A stretch of DNA of 8,172 nucleotides, taken from positions 1-8,172 of the forward strand of contig JAKAHW010000043.1 of the NCBI GenBank assembly GCA_021825285.1, given 5' to 3'. Every line of letters starts with the position of its first letter. Position 1 is the stretch's first letter. The position numbers and the translations under genes are program-made. The notes under the pieces are model-generated. The model was not told the DNA's origin and searched no databases. It saw nothing but the letters and a program-made list of their open reading frames with translations. The stretch comes from a bacterium. GTDB taxonomy: Bacteria; Patescibacteria; Microgenomatia; Levybacterales; GWA1-39-11. This document shows positions 1-5,349 of the stretch, one piece after another.

Positions 1-861
1 ATCTAAAATGGTAAAAGAGAAAATAACAAAGAGAAGGCCTATGATTGCCGCAGTAAGCTGTTCTTGGGCTGCTTTTATTCCTTCAGGATTGCCCTGAGAG
101 GCAATTAATCTATATCCGGAGATTACGATAAGTAGAACTGCTAAGCCTCCTGATAACGATAAGAGAATTGCAAACAATTGTTTTACCAGAGATTGAGCGT
201 CGATATTAACTGGTCCTATTGCGGTTTTACATATAGTACCGCCTGGACAAGGGTGACTTCCGTTTGTGAATCCGGCTGAGCCTGGAGGAAAAGAGCATCC
301 CCCTCCTGTATAACAAGCTTCTCCCGCTGCGCATGTTTCGCAAGTTGGGGCAGTGGTTACATATTTTTTTGTACTATCATTCCACCTTTGGCATTGACCG
401 GAAGCAAAATTAAAGTCATATGTACTATCGCATTTTGGGCAAGTAGTACTTGTGCAACCGCTACCACCGCCTCCGCCACCTCCACCGCCTCCGCCACCAC
501 CACCACTACATGCTCCGCTGCAAGTAGAGTCGGTGTATGTGCCATTTGGGTCTGGTGCACAAGTACCAGAAGAGCAGCTGTACTTTGTAGTGCAGGTAAG
601 ACCAGCGCCAGTGCACTTTGTCATAGGAGCTGCGCCATGATCAGCATGAGTACAAACATTACTACGACAAGCTGTTGTTTGTTCTTCACAGCCCGTAGAA
701 GCAAGGGGGTCACAGCGGTAAGTTGGAGCAGGACCTGGACAGCAGGTGGAATTGCATGTCCCGGCGGGGCAGGTACCTACAGCGAGGGCGGATTTGGATG
801 AATAAGTGTAGGAAAAAATGAAAAATAATATAAAAAATGAAAACAAAAATATTTTCTTCAC
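1..861 (-). CDS. Secreted cysteine-rich protein with C-terminal VirB2-like T4SS pilin domain (partial, 3' end off the window)
   Basis: The frame is open from a GTG at 861 to the left edge (287 codons). GTG is chosen because it gives a textbook Sec signal peptide: Lys-Lys, a Phe/Ile/Leu-rich core, and an Ala-Leu-Ala cleavage site near residue 27. Upstream TTG codons (from 897 down) would spoil it. Residues 28 to about 220 form an exported domain with 24 cysteines, rich in Thr, Ser and Gly, and split by 14 consecutive glycines (120-133). Residues 229-248 and 271-287 are hydrophobic helices joined by a loop containing SQGNPEGIKAAQEQ. This helix-loop-helix matches the small T4SS pilin family (VirB2/TrbC-like) common in CPR genomes. 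Family knowledge suggests a membrane-anchored pilin subunit; the Cys-rich part probably faces outward with disulfides (inference). It lies 39 nt downstream of the regulator gene on the same strand. No clear ribosome binding site is seen. Pilin-domain assignment is fairly sure, function of the ectodomain unknown. Confidence 0.82.
   Translation of the reverse strand, partial: MKKIFLFSFFILFFIFSYTYSSKSALAVGTCPAGTCNSTCCPGPAPTYRCDPLASTGCEEQTTACRSNVCTHADHGAAPMTKCTGAGLTCTTKYSCSSGTCAPDPNGTYTDSTCSGACSGGGGGGGGGGGGGGSGCTSTTCPKCDSTYDFNFASGQCQRWNDSTKKYVTTAPTCETCAAGEACYTGGGCSFPPGSAGFTNGSHPCPGGTICKTAIGPVNIDAQSLVKQLFAILLSLSGGLAVLLIVISGYRLIASQGNPEGIKAAQEQLTAAIIGLLFVIFSFTILD
463..504 (-). repeat. (GGN)14 codon repeat encoding a 14-glycine run
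   Basis: Fourteen consecutive glycine codons (GGT, GGC and GGA mixed) encode residues 120-133 of the cysteine-rich pilin-domain protein, followed by Ser-Gly-Cys. The tract is a GC-rich island in an AT-rich gene. It probably works as a flexible hinge between two cysteine-rich subdomains (about 13 cysteines before the linker region and 10 after it). Changes by whole codons would alter hinge length without breaking the frame. Confidence 0.85.
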
Positions 862-867
862 ATTTTT

Positions 868-895
868 ATCGTATATCAAAACCAAAATAAAAAGC
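868..895 (-). promoter_or_regulatory. Possible promoter of the cysteine-rich pilin-domain gene
   Basis: In the 39-nt gap after the regulator stop, the minus strand reads TTGCTT, 16 nt, then TATACG, with the GTG start 6-7 nt further on. The elements are imperfect, so read-through from the regulator promoter is equally possible. If used, the transcript would be practically leaderless, like those proposed for the genes starting at 2232 and 8096. Confidence 0.3.
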
Positions 896-900
896 AAGCT

Positions 901-2232
901 CTAACCTATCAATTTAAACCCTCGACCTTTAATTGTAGCGATAATCTTTGGGTTATTTGGATTTTCTTCTATTTTTTTTCTTAGTCTAAAAACTAACTGA
1001 TCAAGAGCCTGGTCGGTTACACCTAAAGTTGTTTTCTGTTCTCCCCATACGGTGTTAATAATCTCCTCTTTATCAACAATTCTCTCTTTGTTTATAAGTA
1101 AATATTTTAAAAGCTTAAATTCAGATGAGGTTAGACTATCAGACAAAATTTTCTCACCCATTTTTATTTCATTAGTATTGTCATTAAGGGTTATTTCTTC
1201 GTTTTTAGCGTTATGTTTTTTTCCGATCTCTTGTTTTATAAATTCATCAAAAATAGGTATTGTTGGTGCTCCGTTTTGCGCCAAAAAAATATTCTCTAAA
1301 AAAACAGGTTCGATATCTTTATCTAAAAAATATTGCTGTTCTGATGGGTTAAGCCCATTCCATATCGCAAAAAGCGCACTTCTGATTGGCCTCTTGGCAA
1401 ATAAATAGCTTAAAAATTGAGTATTGTCATTAGGAATTTTTGAATCAAGCGCCAGTATTGCTTCAAGGCTGAGGATAGTGAGTCTGCCATGGCCTGAGGT
1501 TAAAGATATTATTCTTTCTAAAATTTTCTTATCAATTCTTTTTTCTGTTACTTTTTCTAAGTATGAGATTCTAAATTCAAGTCCTGTTTTATCATAGATT
1601 GGAAGGTAAATTATTCTTCCGGCTACGTATTCAAAAAAATCAGCGAAAAGCGAGGGCTCAATAAGATCTTCTAAGGGCCTATTAAGTGAAAAAACGACTG
1701 AAAAATGATATTTAGCTCTGTTTCTAAGTATTCTTAGATTTGCAAAAAAATCGCTGGTAAGGGTTGGAATATATTCTTCAAATCTATCAAAAAGTAAAAT
1801 TAAATTTAAATTATGTTCAGTTGCTAAAAAGTCTATCGCTTTTTTGACACCGGAGAAAATAACCAGTTCATCGTTAAATTCTATGCTTTCCTTAAAAATC
1901 TTGTTGATTTCTTCGTATTCTTTTTTTAAACCTCTTTCTCTTAATGAGTCTAAGATTCCTAAAAAAATAAATTTATTGATGTCTGATAACGGTCTTTTTC
2001 TTACTTCGGAAAAATTTAACAAGACAAAATGATAGTTTTTTTGATTTTCTCCTAAGTGTTTTATTCTTACGTTTCGGTTATAACTTAAAAGGCCTAAAAG
2101 ATTTGACCTTCCTACTCCTGCTGCAGATACGACTTGACAGGAATTTCCTTCCTTAATAATTTTAAGAATCTTTTCAATTTCTTCAAAGCGCGTTTTATCA
2201 GGATATAAAGATTCAAAATGTTCAAGCTCCAT
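901..2232 (-). CDS. STAND/AAA-like ATPase fused to an OmpR/PhoB-type winged-helix DNA-binding domain (transcriptional regulator)
   Basis: 443 residues in two parts. Residues about 10-280 look like a P-loop NTPase of the AAA/STAND type: a P-loop-like segment SAAGVGRSNLL (36-46), a hydrophobic strand ending LILLFDRFEE (144-153) as Walker B, and a sensor-like LTSGHGRL (244-251). The P-loop is degenerate: the usual first Gly is Ser36 and the catalytic Lys is Arg42, so ATP hydrolysis is doubtful. Residues about 357-443 are a clear Trans_reg_C winged helix (LTSSEFKLLKYLL; DKEEIINTVWG; recognition helix DQLVFRLRKKIE; wing IKGRGFKLIG). There is no receiver domain, so it is not a two-component response regulator. 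No signal peptide or membrane segment is seen, so it is cytoplasmic. The gene is divergent from the 1014-codon gene and upstream of the cysteine-rich pilin-domain gene; it may control one or both (inference). The stop is TAG. Domain calls are firm; target genes and signal are unknown. Confidence 0.88.
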   Translation of the reverse strand: MELEHFESLYPDKTRFEEIEKILKIIKEGNSCQVVSAAGVGRSNLLGLLSYNRNVRIKHLGENQKNYHFVLLNFSEVRKRPLSDINKFIFLGILDSLRERGLKKEYEEINKIFKESIEFNDELVIFSGVKKAIDFLATEHNLNLILLFDRFEEYIPTLTSDFFANLRILRNRAKYHFSVVFSLNRPLEDLIEPSLFADFFEYVAGRIIYLPIYDKTGLEFRISYLEKVTEKRIDKKILERIISLTSGHGRLTILSLEAILALDSKIPNDNTQFLSYLFAKRPIRSALFAIWNGLNPSEQQYFLDKDIEPVFLENIFLAQNGAPTIPIFDEFIKQEIGKKHNAKNEEITLNDNTNEIKMGEKILSDSLTSSEFKLLKYLLINKERIVDKEEIINTVWGEQKTTLGVTDQALDQLVFRLRKKIEENPNNPKIIATIKGRGFKLIG

Positions 2233-2304
2233 ACCTTGTTATTGTAAGTTTTTTGTGATGTTAATATCAAGTTTTTTTACTTATTTGGGCTTAAACTTTC
2301 CTAC
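2233..2304. promoter_or_regulatory. Divergent control region between the regulator gene and the 1014-codon gene
   Basis: These 72 nt separate two divergent start codons and must hold promoters for one or both genes. They contain the minus-strand promoter at 2241-2270, a near-palindrome GATGTTAATATC (2257-2268; 10 of 12 positions symmetric around TTAA), and two AAGTTTTTT direct repeats (2246-2254 and 2269-2277). A plus-strand promoter is not convincing: TTGTTA (2236-2241), 19 nt, then TTAATA (2261-2266) is the best candidate. The near-palindrome lies between the -35 and -10 of the regulator promoter, a natural operator position. Confidence 0.5.
2241..2270 (-). promoter_or_regulatory. Sigma-70-like promoter of the regulator gene, nearly leaderless
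   Basis: On the minus strand, TTGATA (2270-2265) is separated by 18 nt from TACAAT (2246-2241). Both hexamers are five of six matches to consensus. The expected transcription start falls about 2 nt before the ATG at 2232, leaving almost no 5' leader. AAGG directly before the ATG is too close to act as a normal Shine-Dalgarno site. Confidence 0.55.
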
Positions 2305-5300
2305 ATGAGCGAACAAGAAAGAAATTTAAATCCAAGTCAAAATGAATTGACCCCGAATCAATCGGGGTTGACACATCAGCCTAATTCTCATAAGCTTGAG
2401 ACAGAAGGAAATATCTTTATGGCAGAGAATACAGGAGAATTTGGACCACATCAAAATCCTCAAGAAAGCGAGTCACAAAGATCCGGCGGTGTTGGTGTTG
2501 CACGGGATATTCTAACTACCGAACCGGAAAGACATCTGGTAGACATAAAAAGCATTACCTCTGTAAGCGCGATGACTGCTCTTCAAGAACTTCAGTCAAG
2601 GGGGATAGACACTGATATTGCTGCAAAATTTGTCGATGATGATGGACAAGAAAAAAATATGAGTTCTCTTATTGACATGTTAAGACAAGCCTCTTTAGCA
2701 TCAAAAGAAAACGAAGAAAATGCTGCTAAAGCAATTGCTGAGTCTAAGGGAAAAGTTAATCAATACGTTTCTCAGGTTGAATTTTCATCGTCAATGTCAG
2801 ATGTAAGAGAAGGAGTAAGCGGATTTTTAGAAGAGGCTGGGAAAATAACCAAATTAATGAGCGACACGGAGAAAGATGAAATGGTCTTTGGAGATATTAA
2901 AGGTTATGATAATTTGATTGCTGCCTTAAATTCCACGACTACTGATATTGAGAATTTAAAAGGAATAGTTAAGTATCTTTCTCCAAAGATTAAGTCGCAT
3001 TATGAATCAAAAGAAGAAGGAAAGCTTCCGGATATGCCACTTTGTTTAGAGGACTTAGTCGCTTTAATCATGCAACGGTCGGAAGATGAGTATAAACCCG
3101 GAGGAGAATTTGCATTAGTTGAAGATGTAATGGTTGAGGGTAAAAGAGAGCAAAGAGTTAATTTAGCGCATTTTTATGAATGGGTAAGGCATCAGATGTG
3201 GAGAGTCCATGATAATAATCCAACCGGTGAAGCAAATTTCTTTACCGATGAGGGAATGGGTGTAAAAACTTCCTTTAGAACGATTAACTTCTACGAAATC
3301 GTTTTTACACCGAGTTTCTTCCATGAAAAAAGAAGAGCTAATGTTATCACAGGGAAAAAGGATGCTAACGGCAATGACTTGCCTTCAAATATAGAGCAAA
3401 TCTCGGAGAATCCCGAATATGAGGCATTAAGACAAAAACTGTATAAAGAAACTTTTCTTTTTATGTTAATGAGAAACGGTGACTGGATGTATAGAGATAA
3501 TAGGTCGGGCGAAAAAGGAATGATGCAGTCCTTGGAGGCTATTTATAAAAATAATCCAATTACCAGAGGCGATTTTATGGAGTTTATTTTAACTCTTCCA
3601 TCTATGTCTCGAACGGTTTTGGGCGAAGAAGCAGAGAGTGGAAGAAAAATAAAAGAAAAGTCTGAAAATAACTTTGTAATGGGAGACGCAATCAGAAGAG
3701 CATGGGGATCCTATATTCATATTTGGGATCCTGAAATGGTTAAAAAGTATCTAGGAGAGGACACCGTATTTTATAAAAAGAAATACGCAGAGTACGAAAA
3801 TGGGAAATTGACCGGAAAAATGAAACATGCAGAATTTAATAAAAAAGAATATGACGCTATGTTTGACGCCAATGGAAATATAAAGGCAGAAATACTTAAT
3901 GATCCTAAAAAGCTCGCAAAAACAATGGAATATTGGAACATCTTTTTAGGTCCGACACCAAATCAAAGTCAGTTTGCAGAAATCAGGGAAAGAATGGTTT
4001 TGTCTTTAATGGAGAGAGAAAAAATCTCTTATAGCGAGGCCAAACTGGCAGAAGCATGGGCATATTCATTATGTAATTTTACCGGAGTCGGGGCAAGAAA
4101 TGACGTAAAATCAGTAGGTTTTGAGCAGTGGACAAAACAAACAAACCTTATGGAATATAGATTAAGGCAAAGAGCTAAGTCCAGAAGGGCAAAATACGGA
4201 AGCAAATATACAATCGATGGGCTTAAAAGGATCAATCTTAATTTTCTTGAAGCGACAAGAGATGTTAATGGCAGGGCAATTTATGAAATTGTCCAAGGCG
4301 GTCAGGGCTCGGACGTTGATTTAATAAATAATCCTATTAAGGACTACAAAGATTTCGAAAGAGACGAAAAAGGAGCAATTATATTAAGAAACGCGCAGGG
4401 ACAACGGGTTACTCCACGCCATAATGCATACACATACAAGATAAATAGCGACGGTAGTTATCATTTTTTTGATGAAAACGGTAGGGAGATTATCGAAAGT
4501 GGCTTAACAGCAAATGAAGTCAAGCGTGTTGCCAAAGAAAAGCTGGAATTCGATAACGATATGCAAAGACAGTTCGTTGTTAATCATATGCAGATGGGAA
4601 GTGAATGGCTTGATTTTATAATAAACAGCAAAGAAATGGATTTTAAGGGTATGTTTCAGGGTTATAACAGCACAACAGGAGAAACCATTATTGATCAGGA
4701 AAAACTCATAAAAGTAAAGGAGGGTATCAGAAAAAATATTACTTACACTCTTTCTACTTGGCCCGGAACTGACTATACGAAGAAAATCAGAACGTGGGAG
4801 ATAGAAAAAGGTGTGTTAAAGGGAAAAGATATGTCTATATTAGAGTCGATGTTTGGCTCTGAAGTCTTGCATTTTATAGACAGGGAAATGAAATCTCCCC
4901 GAAGGCTCGAAGAGGATGAGGGCGGACTTGATCTTGGTAAACTTGGAGTAACTGCAACTGGCTTAGCCGGGTTATATGAGCGTCCAGACATTAAAGAGAG
5001 AATAGAAAACGGAAGCCTAAAAAAGTCAGACTTAGAAAAAGCAATTAAACTGTCGATTTGGGAAGGAGCATTTACTTACATGGTTGCTAAAGAGATTTAT
5101 GCGCACAGAGCCTGGGATAGCAATGTCAGTAGATATGGGCTTGAGGATATAACTGCAATCTACAACGTATTAAGAGACGGAGAAGTTTTGTACAAAGATG
5201 AGGTCAATTTAGTAAAAAGAAATACAGATACAAGAACAAGAAAGCTATTTTTGCAATCATTTTTAGGTGGAGCTGCAAGCGGAGGATTACGAGGGCTTTT

Positions 5301-5349
5301 TAAAGCATTAAGAATTGCGGTTAATGATGTTGTTTCAGGAAAACCTTAA
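2305..5349 (+). CDS. Large soluble protein of unknown function (1014 aa)
   Basis: I do not recognise this protein. It has no signal peptide and no membrane helix. Residues 1 to about 75 are Gln/Asn/Ser/Thr/Glu-rich and probably disordered. Residues about 110-240 are mostly helical and charged, with an Ala/Glu/Lys-rich stretch near 133-150 that could form a coiled coil. The long middle is a globular mix rich in Lys, Glu and aromatic residues. A strongly basic stretch (RLRQRAKSRRAKYGSKY, about 617-633) could bind nucleic acid or lipid phosphates. D-x-N/K-G turns recur at D353, D521, D653, D687 and D723, the last two in a beta-rich region. The C-terminus is Gly/Ala-rich and amphipathic. Only a few cysteines are present, which fits the cytoplasm. 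ATG 2305 gives the longest form but has no ribosome binding site; ATG 2419 (residue 39) has AGAAGGA 9 nt upstream and may be a true or second start. Its place beside T4SS-like genes suggests an accessory component or substrate (inference only). Confidence 0.88.
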   Translation: MSEQERNLNPSQNELTPNQSGLTHQPNSHKLETEGNIFMAENTGEFGPHQNPQESESQRSGGVGVARDILTTEPERHLVDIKSITSVSAMTALQELQSRGIDTDIAAKFVDDDGQEKNMSSLIDMLRQASLASKENEENAAKAIAESKGKVNQYVSQVEFSSSMSDVREGVSGFLEEAGKITKLMSDTEKDEMVFGDIKGYDNLIAALNSTTTDIENLKGIVKYLSPKIKSHYESKEEGKLPDMPLCLEDLVALIMQRSEDEYKPGGEFALVEDVMVEGKREQRVNLAHFYEWVRHQMWRVHDNNPTGEANFFTDEGMGVKTSFRTINFYEIVFTPSFFHEKRRANVITGKKDANGNDLPSNIEQISENPEYEALRQKLYKETFLFMLMRNGDWMYRDNRSGEKGMMQSLEAIYKNNPITRGDFMEFILTLPSMSRTVLGEEAESGRKIKEKSENNFVMGDAIRRAWGSYIHIWDPEMVKKYLGEDTVFYKKKYAEYENGKLTGKMKHAEFNKKEYDAMFDANGNIKAEILNDPKKLAKTMEYWNIFLGPTPNQSQFAEIRERMVLSLMEREKISYSEAKLAEAWAYSLCNFTGVGARNDVKSVGFEQWTKQTNLMEYRLRQRAKSRRAKYGSKYTIDGLKRINLNFLEATRDVNGRAIYEIVQGGQGSDVDLINNPIKDYKDFERDEKGAIILRNAQGQRVTPRHNAYTYKINSDGSYHFFDENGREIIESGLTANEVKRVAKEKLEFDNDMQRQFVVNHMQMGSEWLDFIINSKEMDFKGMFQGYNSTTGETIIDQEKLIKVKEGIRKNITYTLSTWPGTDYTKKIRTWEIEKGVLKGKDMSILESMFGSEVLHFIDREMKSPRRLEEDEGGLDLGKLGVTATGLAGLYERPDIKERIENGSLKKSDLEKAIKLSIWEGAFTYMVAKEIYAHRAWDSNVSRYGLEDITAIYNVLRDGEVLYKDEVNLVKRNTDTRTRKLFLQSFLGGAASGGLRGLFKALRIAVNDVVSGKP
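2351..2367 (+). other. Perfect hairpin between the two candidate starts of the 1014-codon gene
   Basis: CCCCGA (2351-2356), a 5-nt loop, and TCGGGG (2362-2367) form a perfect 6-bp GC-rich stem. It can be extended by A-T and then G-U, U-G and U-A pairs on the outside. It is not followed by a T-run, so it is not an intrinsic terminator. It lies in the low-complexity N-terminal codons, between ATG 2305 and ATG 2419. If translation starts at 2419 the hairpin would lie in the 5' leader. Confidence 0.5.
2403..2421 (+). promoter_or_regulatory. Shine-Dalgarno-like site before an internal ATG (alternative start)
   Basis: AGAAGGA (2403-2409) lies 9 nt before an in-frame ATG at 2419. It is the best-placed ribosome binding site seen in the window, whereas the annotated start at 2305 has none. 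Starting here would give a 976-residue protein beginning MAENTGEFGP and would remove only low-complexity residues. Confidence 0.45.
5346..5349. other. Overlapping convergent stop codons (TTAA)
   Basis: The plus-strand gene ends with TAA at 5347-5349 and the minus-strand VirB6-like gene ends with TAA on 5348-5346. The palindrome TTAA serves both. There is no intergenic space, so any transcript end for either gene must lie inside the other gene. Confidence 0.9.

Noticed and set aside
357..801. Open frames in the cysteine-rich gene region: minus 357-560, plus 388-801, and plus 452-640 with a poly-proline run
   Set aside because: They are other-frame or antisense readings of the gene at 1-861. 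The real frame has a signal peptide, regular cysteine-rich domain and pilin helices and is open for 287 codons to the edge. The plus-strand poly-proline is just the complement of the glycine codons.
1052..2032. Plus-strand open frames at 1052-1408 and 1844-2032
   Set aside because: They are antisense to the regulator gene, whose domains are clear, and their products show no plausible protein features.
901..2232. Two-component response regulator
   Set aside because: The winged helix is of OmpR type, but the N-terminal part is an ATPase-like domain and no receiver Asp/Lys pattern is seen.
4029..4991. Minus-strand open frames at 4029-4235 and 4773-4991
   Set aside because: They are antisense to the 1014-codon gene, short, and without start signals or recognisable motifs.
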